Shown: positions 15,933 to 23,874 of the stretch, piece by piece
Numbering within the stretch: position 1 is the first letter of the stretch
Layout of the letters: each line of letters begins with the position of its first letter
Source of the DNA: Lentzea californiensis
Lineage (GTDB): Bacteria; Actinomycetota; Actinomycetes; Mycobacteriales; Pseudonocardiaceae
Assembly (NCBI RefSeq): GCF_024648825.1
Contig: NZ_JANBBE010000001.1
Coordinates: 1,054,001 to 1,118,000, forward strand
Length of the DNA stretch: 64,000 nucleotides
Direction: 5' to 3'
Translations under genes and position numbers: made by a program
Notes under the pieces: generated by a model
The model's input: the letters and a program-made list of their open reading frames with translations, nothing else
What the model was told of the DNA's origin: nothing
Database searches by the model: none

Positions 15933-16340
15933 ATGGCCAAGTACCTGCTGCTCAAGCACTACCGCGGCGCCCCTGCCCCGATCAACGACGTCCCCATGGA
16001 CCAGTGGACGCAGGACGAGATCTCCGCGCACGTCAAGTACATGAACGACTTCGCGGACAGGCTCAGGAGCACCGGCGAGTTCGTGGACGGACAGGCGCTC
16101 GCTCAGGAAGGCACCTGGGTCCGTTACGACGGTGAGGGACGGCCGCCGGTCACCGACGGCCCGTTCGCGGAGACGAAGGACCTCATCGCCGGTTGGATGA
16201 TCATCGACACCGACAGCTACGAGCGCGCGCTCGAACTGGCCGCGGAGTTGTCGGCGGCGCCCGGCAAGGGCGGCAAGCCGATCCACGAGTGGCTGGAGAT
16301 CCGCCCGTTCTACGGCCACGCGCCGACGATCACGGAGTAA
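15933..16340 (+). CDS. YCII-related (DGPF domain) protein
   Basis: 135-residue YCII/DGPF-superfamily protein with the signature VTDGPFAETKDLIAGWMIID. DGPF proteins are the regular genomic partners of ECF42 sigma factors, and the gene behind this one is exactly such a sigma factor, starting 2 bp after its stop. The molecular role of DGPF proteins is not established; YCII relatives are small ferredoxin-like-fold proteins. ATG start preceded by GGGAGACGACCCGAG. Confidence 0.92.
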   Translation: MAKYLLLKHYRGAPAPINDVPMDQWTQDEISAHVKYMNDFADRLRSTGEFVDGQALAQEGTWVRYDGEGRPPVTDGPFAETKDLIAGWMIIDTDSYERALELAAELSAAPGKGGKPIHEWLEIRPFYGHAPTITE

Positions 16341-16342
16341 CT

Positions 16343-17476
16343 GTGGACGAGGCACTGCTCAGGAGCCTCACGCCGGCCGTGCTCGGCATCCTCGTCCGCC
16401 GCGGAGCCGATTTCGCGGCGGCCGAGGACGCCGTGCAGGACGCGCTGGTCGAGGCCGTCCGCGTGTGGCCGGAGGATCCGCCGCGGGATCCGTTGGGCTG
16501 GCTGGTCACGGTGGCCTGGCGGCGGTTCCTCGACGCCACGAGGGCGGAGACGGCGCGGCGCCGGCGGGAGGACGTCGTCGACGCCGAACCGGAGCAGGGG
16601 CTCGCGCCGGACACCGACGACACCTTGCAGCTCTACTTCCTGTGCGCGCATCCGTCGCTCACGCCGTCGTCGGCCGTCGCGCTCACGCTCCGGGCCGTCG
16701 GCGGGCTCACGACCCGTCAGATCGCGCAGGCCTACCTGGTGCCCGAGGCCACGATGGCCCAGCGCATCAGCCGGGCCAAGAAGACGGTCGGCGACGTGCG
16801 GTTCGACCAGCCCGGCGACGTCGCCACCGTGCTGCGCGTGCTCTACCTGGTGTTCAACGAGGGCTACTCCGGTGACGTCGACCTGGCCGCCGAGGCCATC
16901 AGGCTCACCCGGCAGCTCGCGGCGGTGATCGACCACCCGGAGGTCGCGGGGCTGCTCGCGCTCATGCTCCTGCACCACGCCCGCCGCGCCTCCCGGACCA
17001 CGGCGAGTGGCCGTCTGGTGCCGCTCGCCGAGCAGGACCGCGGCCGGTGGGACACCACGCTGATCGCCGAGGGCGTCGAGGTCCTGCAGGCGGCGCTCGC
17101 ACAGGACCGGCTGGGGGAGTTCCAGGCGCAGGCGGCCATCGCGGCACTGCACGCGGACGCGCCCGTGGCCGCGGAGACCGACTGGGTGCAGATCGTCGAG
17201 TGGTACGACGAACTGCTCGCGCTCACGAACAGTCCCGTCGTCCGGCTGAACCGGGCGGTGGCCGTAGGTGAGGCGGACGGACCGCGGGCCGGGCTGAAAG
17301 CGTTGGCGGAACTGGACGACACGCTGCCCCGCTACGCGGCCGTGGCGGCTTATCTCCACGAGCGCGACGGCGAGCGGCGAACGGCCGCGAAACTCTACGC
17401 CGAGGCCGCCGGAAAAGCGTCGAACCTCGCCGAACGGGAACATCTCACCCGTCAGGCAGCCCGGCTCAACAACTGA
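16343..17476 (+). CDS. ECF42-type sigma factor with C-terminal TPR-like extension
   Basis: 377-residue ECF sigma factor: region 2 at about 8-70 (FAAAEDAVQDALVEAVRVWPEDPPRDPLGWLVTVAWRRFLD), region 4 at about 105-160 (GLTTRQIAQAYLVPEATMAQRISRAKK), then a C-terminal extension of some 200 helical residues (FNEGYSG... through LNRAVAVGEADGPRAGL...) that replaces an anti-sigma factor in this group. The extension, the long size and the adjacent DGPF gene identify the ECF42 type. GTG start 2 bp after the DGPF stop. Confidence 0.92.
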   Translation: MDEALLRSLTPAVLGILVRRGADFAAAEDAVQDALVEAVRVWPEDPPRDPLGWLVTVAWRRFLDATRAETARRRREDVVDAEPEQGLAPDTDDTLQLYFLCAHPSLTPSSAVALTLRAVGGLTTRQIAQAYLVPEATMAQRISRAKKTVGDVRFDQPGDVATVLRVLYLVFNEGYSGDVDLAAEAIRLTRQLAAVIDHPEVAGLLALMLLHHARRASRTTASGRLVPLAEQDRGRWDTTLIAEGVEVLQAALAQDRLGEFQAQAAIAALHADAPVAAETDWVQIVEWYDELLALTNSPVVRLNRAVAVGEADGPRAGLKALAELDDTLPRYAAVAAYLHERDGERRTAAKLYAEAAGKASNLAEREHLTRQAARLNN

Positions 17477-17515
17477 AAGGACCGCCTGCCCCGAAACGGG
17501 TCAGGCGGTCCTTTT
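17477..17515 (+). terminator. Rho-independent terminator between ECF42 sigma and ferritin
   Basis: 12-bp outer stem (17477-17488 / 17502-17513) plus an inner CCC/GGG, ending in TTTT. Lies directly after the sigma stop, and could also serve the convergent ferritin gene, whose stop is at 17546. Confidence 0.85.
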
Positions 17516-17545
17516 GTGATCAGGCACTCAAGCGTGCGAAGAAAC

Positions 17546-18106
17546 TCAGATCTTGCCGCCGGCAGCGGTCGGAGCGCTGGAGTCGCCGCCCTCGTCGCCG
17601 ACGCTTTCGCGGGTGAGGAACGTCTCCACGTAGAACATGTTGCCGTCCGCGCGGTCCATGATCGTGAGCAGCGTCTTCATCGAGGAGACCTCCTCGACCT
17701 GCTCCTTCAGGAACCACTGCATGAACTGCTCGCCGATGTAGTCGCTCTCCTCGCGAGCGGCCTTCGCGAGGGCGATGATCTGCGCGGTGACCTGCTGCTC
17801 CTGGCTCAGGGCCAGGGCGACGAGCTCACGCGGGGACTTGAAGTCGTTGATCGGCGTCTCGACGCCGGGAACCGCGACCGCGATGTCGTTGTCCATCAGG
17901 AACTGCACGATCATCATCGCGTGGTTGCGCTCTTCGAGCGCCTGCTTGTAGAAGTGCGCACCGAGGCGCGGCAGGTCCTCGTTGTCGAACCACACGGCGA
18001 GCGCGATGTACTGCTGCGAAGCGGAGAACTCGTTGCCGACCTGAGCCCGCAGCAGCTCGTGGAAGTCAGACTTTCCGGACAGGATCTTCTTCACGTTCGA
18101 GGCCAT
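17546..18106 (-). CDS. Non-haem ferritin
   Basis: 186-residue ferritin that oxidises and stores iron. Ferroxidase motifs: NEFSASQQYIALAVWF and ALEERNHAMMIVQFL (ExxH) for the first pair of helices, then SQEQQVTAQIIALAKAA and EQFMQWFLKEQVEE. This matches mycobacterial BfrB-type ferritin rather than haem bacterioferritin. ATG at 18106 (MASNVKKIL) is chosen because family homology starts there; the frame stays open to 18196 across the regulatory DNA. Two DtxR/IdeR-like boxes upstream suggest iron-dependent activation as described for mycobacterial bfrB. Confidence 0.93.
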   Translation of the reverse strand: MASNVKKILSGKSDFHELLRAQVGNEFSASQQYIALAVWFDNEDLPRLGAHFYKQALEERNHAMMIVQFLMDNDIAVAVPGVETPINDFKSPRELVALALSQEQQVTAQIIALAKAAREESDYIGEQFMQWFLKEQVEEVSSMKTLLTIMDRADGNMFYVETFLTRESVGDEGGDSSAPTAAGGKI

Positions 18107-18144
18107 GAGCGGTACGTTAACCCAAAACGTAGTTACTTGCATTC

Positions 18145-18163
18145 CAGGAAAAGCTAACCTTTG
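18145..18163 (-). promoter_or_regulatory. IdeR/DtxR-like iron box (ferritin, proximal)
   Basis: On the minus strand 13 of 19 positions match the consensus TWAGGTTAGSCTAACCTWA. It lies about 40-55 bp upstream of the ferritin ATG, overlapping the left arm of a 39-bp inverted repeat (16-bp arms 18154-18169 and 18177-18192). Confidence 0.5.
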
Positions 18164-18182
18164 TTTGGAAAGGTAATCCAAA

Positions 18183-18201
18183 CAAAGGTTAGGCATTCCT
18201 A
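18183..18201 (+). promoter_or_regulatory. IdeR/DtxR-like iron box (ferritin, distal)
   Basis: 15 of 19 positions match TWAGGTTAGSCTAACCTWA. It forms a tandem with the weaker box at 18145, and its strong half-site is the right arm of the 18154-18192 inverted repeat. Distance to the ferritin start fits an upstream activating position. Confidence 0.65.
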
Positions 18202-18232
18202 AGGATCTAATGGTGTGGCCCGGCCCACATCG

Positions 18233-19474
18233 CTAGACCAATGGCGCGCGGTCAATCGGGCACGACATGCAGCGGGGACCACCGCGGCCGGAGCCCAGCT
18301 CCGAACCGGCGATCCGCAGCACCTCGACGCCCGCGTCCTCCAGGCGCGCATTCGTCTCGACGTTGCGCTCGTACGCCACGACGAGACCGGGAGCCACGGC
18401 GAGGGTGTTGTTGCCGTCGTCCCACTGCTCGCGCTCGGCGGTGACGACGTCGAGGCCGGTGTCGATCACCCGCAGCCGTTCGATGCCCATCGCCTCGGCC
18501 GCCGCCTCCAGGAACGGCACCGGGCCGTCCACCCGCACGCCACCGTCGCCGTCGGAGCGCAGCGGGAAGGCGGTGAGCGCGTCGCTGATCGCCGGGTACA
18601 TCACCACGGCGTCGCGGTCGACCATCGTGCAGACGGTGTCGAGGTGCATCGTGGCCCGTTCCTGCGCGATCGGCACCGCCAGCACCGTGTGCGCGAGGCC
18701 GTCCGCGAGAGCGGAGCGGGCGAACGACTCGGCGCCCGCCGGAGTGGTCCGCTCGCCGACGCCGATGGCGATCACACCAGGGGCCAGCAGCAGCACGTCG
18801 CCGCCCTCCAGCGGTGCCGAGTGCGCGCCGTACGCACGGCCCGTGCGGCGGAACCGCGGGTGGTAGGCGTAGATCAGGTCGGTCAGCGTCGTCTCGCGGT
18901 CACGGGCGGGCAGCGCGAGCGACGTGATGGCCACGCGGTCGCCGACCCACACCGACGAGTCGCGGGTGAAGAGCAGGTTCGGCAGCGGGTCGACGGCGAA
19001 GTCGATCGGCAGGTGCATCTTGCGCACCAGCGACGCGCCCTCGGCGGCCGGCAGTTCCTCGAACGTCATGCCGGTCATCAGCACCTGCGCGAGCGTCGGC
19101 GCGTCGAGCGACGTGAGGTGGCTGCGCAGCGCGTCGGCCAGGTCGATGCCCAGGCGGCGCTCGTTGACCGCGCTGTGGATGCCCGCGATGCGCGCGCGGT
19201 TGTCCTCCAGCGCCTGCACCAGCACGTCGGCCAGCAGCAGGACCTCGACGCCCCTGGAGGTCAGCGTCGCGGCGAACGCGTCGTGCTCCTCCTGGGCCCT
19301 GCCGACCCACGGCACGCCGTCGAACAGCAGCTGGTCGTTGTTGCGCGGGGTGAGCCTCTTGAGCTCGTTGCCCGGCCGGTGCAGCAGCACCGTGCGCAAG
19401 GGGCCGACCTCGCTGTCCACCCGGGGTGCGGCGTCCGGAAGTGCTTCGGTCTCAGCGATCGTGTGCGCGGTCAC
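18233..19474 (-). CDS. arcA: Arginine deiminase
   Basis: 413-residue arginine deiminase (L-arginine to citrulline and ammonia). N-terminal [47 protein letters not shown] (substrate-binding Glu/Asp), [13 protein letters not shown] (catalytic His) and the C-terminal GGPRCMSCP with catalytic Cys near 402 are all present. Full family length. No arcB, arcC or arcD nearby, so it is a stand-alone enzyme. GTG start. It lies upstream of ferritin on the same strand with a 126-bp gap full of iron-box sequence, so the two are probably separately controlled. Confidence 0.95.
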   Translation of the reverse strand: MTAHTIAETEALPDAAPRVDSEVGPLRTVLLHRPGNELKRLTPRNNDQLLFDGVPWVGRAQEEHDAFAATLTSRGVEVLLLADVLVQALEDNRARIAGIHSAVNERRLGIDLADALRSHLTSLDAPTLAQVLMTGMTFEELPAAEGASLVRKMHLPIDFAVDPLPNLLFTRDSSVWVGDRVAITSLALPARDRETTLTDLIYAYHPRFRRTGRAYGAHSAPLEGGDVLLLAPGVIAIGVGERTTPAGAESFARSALADGLAHTVLAVPIAQERATMHLDTVCTMVDRDAVVMYPAISDALTAFPLRSDGDGGVRVDGPVPFLEAAAEAMGIERLRVIDTGLDVVTAEREQWDDGNNTLAVAPGLVVAYERNVETNARLEDAGVEVLRIAGSELGSGRGGPRCMSCPIDRAPLV

Positions 19475-19567
19475 CGATCGAGCGTAACCCTGAACAGCAC
19501 AAATCGCCGCTTGTGAGCTCGAAAACGCAACGAATGGGGCGTGAAATCGGAATCGACCATCTGATCA

Positions 19568-20329
19568 TTAGGGCAACCAGCTGACTTTGCCGCGCAACAT
19601 TGTGTAGCCCACGAACGCGACCACGTCGAGGATCGTGTGAGCGATCACCAACGGCCACAACCGCTTCGTGCGCTGCCAGTAGAAGCCGAAGACCAGGCTC
19701 ATGACCACGTTGCCGACGAACCCGCCGAAGCCCTGGTAGAGGTGGTACGAGCCGCGCAGCACGGCGGCCGCGAACAGCGCCGTGTACTGGCGCCAGCCCA
19801 GCTGCTCCAGTCGCGTGATCAGATACCCGACGACGAGCACCTCCTCCGCCCACGCGTTGCCGGCGGCGGCGAGGACCAGCGCCACGCTCATCCACCACTG
19901 GTCGTCCAGAGTGGACGGCTGGACGGCGAGGTTCAGCCCGAGCGCCCAGGCGGCGAAGTACAACCCGAGTCCGGGGATGCCGATGATCGCGGCGAGACCC
20001 AGCGCGCCCAGCGAGTCGGCGCGCTTGCGGGTGCCGTCGAGCCCGATGACCTTCAGTTTGATCCCGGTGCGCCACAACAGGTACAGCCCGATGCCGCCCC
20101 ACGCGGCGAGTTGCAGCACGCCCAGCAGCTGTGCCACGAGGTCCAGCAGGTCGGCGCGCGCCTGCGGGACGTTGATCGCGACGGACTGCTGGTTGAGCGG
20201 CGTCGGCTGCAACAGGCTGTCGATCAGGCGCACGAGGCTGCGCAGGCCGGACAGCCCGAGCGTCATGCTGAAGACGATCAGCAGTTCGAGCTGGTAACCG
20301 CGCTTCTCTTCGGCGGGGATCAAGGTCAC
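19568..20329 (-). CDS. CPBP-family intramembrane metalloprotease
   Basis: 253-residue polytopic membrane protein of the CPBP (Abi/Rce1-like) family. The three diagnostic motifs are AWAEEVLVVGYLITRL (paired Glu), AAVLRGSYHLYQG (Arg, His) and PLVIAHTILDVVAF (His). Such proteases act inside the membrane; their bacterial substrates are mostly unknown. GTG start. It follows the DUF2470 gene on the same strand with a 27-bp gap, so it may share that gene's iron-box promoter. Confidence 0.9.
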   Translation of the reverse strand: MTLIPAEEKRGYQLELLIVFSMTLGLSGLRSLVRLIDSLLQPTPLNQQSVAINVPQARADLLDLVAQLLGVLQLAAWGGIGLYLLWRTGIKLKVIGLDGTRKRADSLGALGLAAIIGIPGLGLYFAAWALGLNLAVQPSTLDDQWWMSVALVLAAAGNAWAEEVLVVGYLITRLEQLGWRQYTALFAAAVLRGSYHLYQGFGGFVGNVVMSLVFGFYWQRTKRLWPLVIAHTILDVVAFVGYTMLRGKVSWLP

Positions 20330-20356
20330 CGGCCAGACGCTACCGGCAGCGTTGGA

Positions 20357-21121
20357 TCACCTCTGGGACAAGAAGGGGCAGCCCATCAACCGGCGGAGCT
20401 CCGCGGCGAGTTCCTGGGCCGTGCTGACCGGCTTGGAGAACGCGATCCGCACGTCGTGGTCGTCGCACTCCGCCTCGACCCGCAGCCGCAGTCCGAACCG
20501 GTCGAGCCCGAGCGGCCGCACGTTGCCGCTCCGCAGTTCCTCCGGCAGGTGGCGGGCGAGCTGGCCGACGACGTCGCGGTGCGCGGCCTCCAGGTGCCTC
20601 AGCCAGTTGTCCTCGTTGCGGCAGAACGGGTCCGGCGTCGCGCTCGCGAACTGCTCCGGCCTGATCGACGAGGTGCCCTCGGCGTCCGCGATCACCATCG
20701 ACGCGGGTGTGAGCCTGAGCACCGAGGCGCCGTGGCCCGCGTCGAGCAGCCGGTGGTCCGGGCGCACGTCGGCGACGGCGAGGACCTCCTCCCGTGCCTC
20801 CTCGCCCTCCAGCGCGGAGACCCAGCCGGTCAGCCACAGCAGGCCGCGCACGGGTTCGCGCAACTGCACGGGGGCTTGGTCGGCGATCTCCAGCATCGCC
20901 GTCACCTCGGTCCGCGGGGTCTGCCACAGCTGCCCGACCAGCGGGTGTTCGTCGGCGAGCAGCAAGATCGTCGTTCCGCACGGGTGCACGTGGTGGAACA
21001 ACGGGCTGGTGCGCGATCCGGACTGAGGAAGCAGTGCGGCGGAACCGTGGCGAGCCGCGATCGTGCGAGCGCGTTCTGCGGCGTGCGGCGCCGGTGGGCG
21101 CTTGATCTGGGTGTCGGTCAC
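20357..21121 (-). CDS. DUF2470-domain protein under iron-box control
   Basis: 254-residue protein. C-terminal DUF2470 domain (about 170-254: HLEAAHRDVVGQLARHL, GLDRFGLRLRVE, VRIAFSKPVSTAQELAAELRRLM), as found in HugZ/HutZ-like haem-utilisation proteins. N-terminal part (about 25-150) resembles the split-barrel half. A role in haem or iron handling is inferred from family and from the iron box 15 bp upstream. GTG at 21121 is preceded by GAGGAGG, a clear ribosome site. The frame stays open upstream to 21262 but crosses the operator. Confidence 0.85.
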   Translation of the reverse strand: MTDTQIKRPPAPHAAERARTIAARHGSAALLPQSGSRTSPLFHHVHPCGTTILLLADEHPLVGQLWQTPRTEVTAMLEIADQAPVQLREPVRGLLWLTGWVSALEGEEAREEVLAVADVRPDHRLLDAGHGASVLRLTPASMVIADAEGTSSIRPEQFASATPDPFCRNEDNWLRHLEAAHRDVVGQLARHLPEELRSGNVRPLGLDRFGLRLRVEAECDDHDVRIAFSKPVSTAQELAAELRRLMGCPFLSQR

Positions 21122-21135
21122 CGCTGCACCTCCTC

Positions 21136-21159
21136 GAAGGTTAGGCAAGCCTAACTTAG
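21136..21159 (-). promoter_or_regulatory. IdeR/DtxR iron box upstream of DUF2470 gene
   Basis: Two overlapping registers match TWAGGTTAGSCTAACCTWA: 21136-21154 at 16 of 19 and 21141-21159 at 15 of 19, around the core TTAGGCAAGCCTAA. Placement just before the ribosome site fits iron-dependent repression by an IdeR/DmdR-type protein. Confidence 0.75.
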
Positions 21160-21199
21160 CTTTGCGCTCCAAGGGAAGCACCACCTGTACCTTGGACGC

Positions 21200-21664
21200 G
21201 TGGTCGTGCCCAACAAGCCGTCCACCGAGGTGACGGCGCTCGACGATCGGTGGACCCGGCACTGCGTGGACCGGGCGAGCCGTCGTGCCCTGGTGTGGAC
21301 GGTGCTCGCGGGCGCGGCCTTCGCGCTCCAGTTCGTGCTGGTACTGGTGTGGTCTTGGTCCTCACCGGTGGCGCTGGTGCTGCTCTTCTTCGCCGCGGCC
21401 GTGCTCTGGTGGGTGACACGTAAGCGTCCGGTGCGTTTACCGGAAGGCGAACCGTGGCATTTCGCCCATGTGAAGTGGGAAGGAGGGCGTCTGGTCGTGT
21501 TGTCGTCGCCGCCCCTGTTGCTGACCTTGAGCGTCGGTCCTCTCCTTCGCGGACGGATCGCACGTCACCGGCGTGTGTGGTTCGTGCCACCGGATTCCGC
21601 CGGGAACACCTTCGTCACGTTCCGAGGAGTACCGCGGTTGATCCCGGCGCGTGTGCAGAGATGA
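21200..21664 (+). CDS. Small membrane protein, paralogue pair member 1
   Basis: 154-residue protein: hydrophilic N-terminus with RWTRHCVDRASRRALV, two hydrophobic segments (about 35-55 and 58-74), and a basic C-terminal cytoplasmic-type part. Same layout as the next gene (D..LARADRRAVGH), so the two look like diverged tandem duplicates. Unknown function. Contains a TTA leucine codon at 21437-21439. The stop overlaps the next ATG (ATGA). Confidence 0.7.
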   Translation: MVVPNKPSTEVTALDDRWTRHCVDRASRRALVWTVLAGAAFALQFVLVLVWSWSSPVALVLLFFAAAVLWWVTRKRPVRLPEGEPWHFAHVKWEGGRLVVLSSPPLLLTLSVGPLLRGRIARHRRVWFVPPDSAGNTFVTFRGVPRLIPARVQR

Positions 21665-22113
21665 TCATCGAGAACTGGAGCGACACCTGCCTGGCGCGGG
21701 CGGACCGTCGCGCGGTCGGCCACATCTTCTTCGCGCTCGCGGCGCTCGGCGTCGTGCTCTTCGTCGGCTGGCTGTGGCTCATCGTCCTGTCCGTGCCCGT
21801 GGTGCTGGAACTCGCCGCACCGGGGTTGCGGCACTTCCTCACCCGCCGCGGCACCCTCGAGCTGATCGAGCGGTTCCCGTGGCGTCCGGTGTCGGTGAGC
21901 TTCGTGCCGGGCCGGCGCATCGGGCGGCAGGCCTACCTGCGGGTCGAGGACTCGGAGAAGCACCTGCGGCTCCCCGAACTCCCCGAACGGGCCCGGGTTC
22001 TCGTGCGGCACACCGGGCGGATGTGGATCGCCGGTCCGGACGAGCGCGGACGAGTCGTCGCCATGACGCGCGGGCTCGCGTTCCTCACCCGAGGACGGGT
22101 CATCGACCGGTAG
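21661..22113 (+). CDS. Small membrane protein, paralogue pair member 2
   Basis: 150-residue protein coupled by ATGA overlap to the preceding paralogue. N-terminal WSDTCLARADRRAVGH, two membrane segments (about 20-38 and 40-56), then a basic domain (VSVSFVPGRRIGRQAYLRV, RVLVRHTGRMWIAGP). The 3' end overlaps the convergent VWA gene by 14 bp. Function unknown. In length and topology it recalls short PH-like or DUF-type membrane proteins, but I cannot assign a family. Confidence 0.7.
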   Translation: MIIENWSDTCLARADRRAVGHIFFALAALGVVLFVGWLWLIVLSVPVVLELAAPGLRHFLTRRGTLELIERFPWRPVSVSFVPGRRIGRQAYLRVEDSEKHLRLPELPERARVLVRHTGRMWIAGPDERGRVVAMTRGLAFLTRGRVIDR

Positions 22114-23242
22114 CGATGCCTTCGGCCTCGGCCCACTGCGTGAGGTCGTCCTTGCGCAGCGCGGCCGCCAGCAGTTCGGGGAACTTGTCCGGCGTGCAGG
22201 CGAACGCGGGCGCGCCCAGCGCGTGCAGCTTCGCGGCCAGCTCGTGGTCGTAGGCGGGCGTGCCGGAATCGCTGAGCGCCAACAGGTTCACGACCGTGAC
22301 GCCGCTCGCGACGAGCTCGCGGACACGGCGTTGCAGCTCGGTCTCCGAGCCGCCCTCGTACAGATCGCTGATGATCACGACGACCGTGTCGACCGGCCTG
22401 CGGACCTGCGTCTGCGCGTACGCGACCGCGCGGTTGATGTCCGTGCCGCCGCCCAGTTGTGCGCTGAACAGCAGGTCCACCGGGTCGCTGAGCTGGTCGG
22501 TCAGGTCGGCGACCTCGGTGTCGAACACGACGAGCTTCGTCGAGATCGACCGGATGCTCGCGAGCGCCGAACCCAGGACCGCCGCGTGCACCAGGGACTC
22601 CGCCATCGAGCCCGACTGGTCGACCAGCAGGATCACGTCCCGCATCGCCGCGGTCCGGCTGCGCCTGCGGTGCCCGATGAGGTCCTCGACGATCACGGTC
22701 TTGTGCTGCGGCTGGTAGTTCTTGAGGTTCGCCTTGATCGTCGTCGCCCAGTCGACGTCCTGCAGCTGCGGCCTCCTCGTGCGCCGCGACCTGTCGACCG
22801 CGCCGCGGACGGCCTCGACCAGCCGGTCCGTCAGGCGCTTCTCGATGTCCTCGACCACCTTCCGCACCACGGCTTTCGCGGTGTCGCGGGTGCGGGCGGG
22901 GATGGCGCGCGAGAGTTGCAGCAGGGTGCTGACGAGGTTCACGTCCGGCTCGACCGACTGCAGCAGTTCGGGTTCGAGCAGCAGCTGCTTGAGCCCCAGC
23001 TTCTCGACCGCGTCCCGTTGCATCACCTGCACGACGGAGGTGGGGAAGTACTTGCGGACGTCGCCGAGCCAGCGGTGCAGCTGCGGAGAGCTGGCGCCGA
23101 GACCGGCACCGCGATCACCGCCGCCGCCGTACAGACCCGTGAGCGCGCCATCACGCCGTTGGTCGTCCTCGCCGAGCTCGGACACGTCTTCCGCGCTCGG
23201 GCCCAGGAGCAACCGCCAGCGCCGTAGCCGCTCTTCGGTCAT
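22100..23242 (-). CDS. VWA-domain protein of a MoxR-associated (YehP-like) system
   Basis: 380-residue cytoplasmic protein. Residues about 50-195 form an uncharacterised helical region, and a von Willebrand A domain follows with the MIDAS motif LVDQSGSMAES (D208, S210, S212), T267 in GGGTDINRA and D293 in IISDLYEGG. Size and domain order match E. coli YehP (about 378 residues), the VWA partner of the YehL ATPase. A YehL-like ATPase, a YehM-like protein and a SWIM protein lie at 27182-33356 on the other strand. Here the gene is coupled by ATGA overlap to the upstream iclR gene instead. Confidence 0.88.
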   Translation of the reverse strand: MTEERLRRWRLLLGPSAEDVSELGEDDQRRDGALTGLYGGGGDRGAGLGASSPQLHRWLGDVRKYFPTSVVQVMQRDAVEKLGLKQLLLEPELLQSVEPDVNLVSTLLQLSRAIPARTRDTAKAVVRKVVEDIEKRLTDRLVEAVRGAVDRSRRTRRPQLQDVDWATTIKANLKNYQPQHKTVIVEDLIGHRRRSRTAAMRDVILLVDQSGSMAESLVHAAVLGSALASIRSISTKLVVFDTEVADLTDQLSDPVDLLFSAQLGGGTDINRAVAYAQTQVRRPVDTVVVIISDLYEGGSETELQRRVRELVASGVTVVNLLALSDSGTPAYDHELAAKLHALGAPAFACTPDKFPELLAAALRKDDLTQWAEAEGIATGR

Positions 23243-23874
23243 TTGAGCGCGGCCGCCACTTCTTCGGCCGCACGCACGACGTGAGGGCCGATGACGTCCG
23301 CGTCGAGCTTCTCCAGCGCCACGACACCCACGGACGCCCTGAGGCCGGGCACGCCGCGCACAGGCGCCGCGACGCCGTACGCGTTCGGCTGCAGCTCACC
23401 GGCCGAGACGACCCAGGGCTCGCCCGGATGGGAGATGGCCTTGCCGGCCGCCCCGCGGTGCACCGGGTGGCGGGAACCCACCCGGTACGCCACGTGGAAA
23501 GCGGTCCACGACGGTTCGACGACGGCGACGGCCTGAGCCTCGGTGCCGTCCGCGACCGTGAGGTGTGCGGTGGCGCCCACCTTCTCGGCGAGCTCGCGCA
23601 GCGCCGGGTTGGCCGCCATGCGCAGCTGGGGGAGGACGTTGGAGGCGAGGCGCAGCACGCCCAGGCCGAGCCTGACCTTCGAGCCCTCCCGGCGCACGAG
23701 ACCGCGCGCCTGCAGGGGCACGAGAAGCCGGTAAACGGCCGCTCTGGACGCGCCGATGGCGTTGGCGAGCTCCGAGATCGACGGTGCCTCGGACTCCGCC
23801 TCAGCGACCGCCTGGAGCAGCGCCAGACCCCTTTCCAGGGTCAGCGAGCTCTCCTTCGTCGCTCCGACCATCAC
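23239..23874 (-). CDS. IclR-family regulator of tyrosine catabolism
   Basis: 211-residue transcription factor: N-terminal winged HTH (LERGLALLQAVAEAESEAPSISELANAIGASRAAVYRLLVPLQARGLV, about 12-60) and a C-terminal IclR effector domain (about 80-205). Somewhat short for the family (usually near 250). Start GTG 23874 or the adjacent ATG 23871; both overlap the fah stop. Likely controls the divergent hmgA and the unknown gene-fah-iclR operon, sensing a pathway intermediate (inference from position). Its stop overlaps the VWA start. Confidence 0.9.
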   Translation of the reverse strand: MMVGATKESSLTLERGLALLQAVAEAESEAPSISELANAIGASRAAVYRLLVPLQARGLVRREGSKVRLGLGVLRLASNVLPQLRMAANPALRELAEKVGATAHLTVADGTEAQAVAVVEPSWTAFHVAYRVGSRHPVHRGAAGKAISHPGEPWVVSAGELQPNAYGVAAPVRGVPGLRASVGVVALEKLDADVIGPHVVRAAEEVAAALK

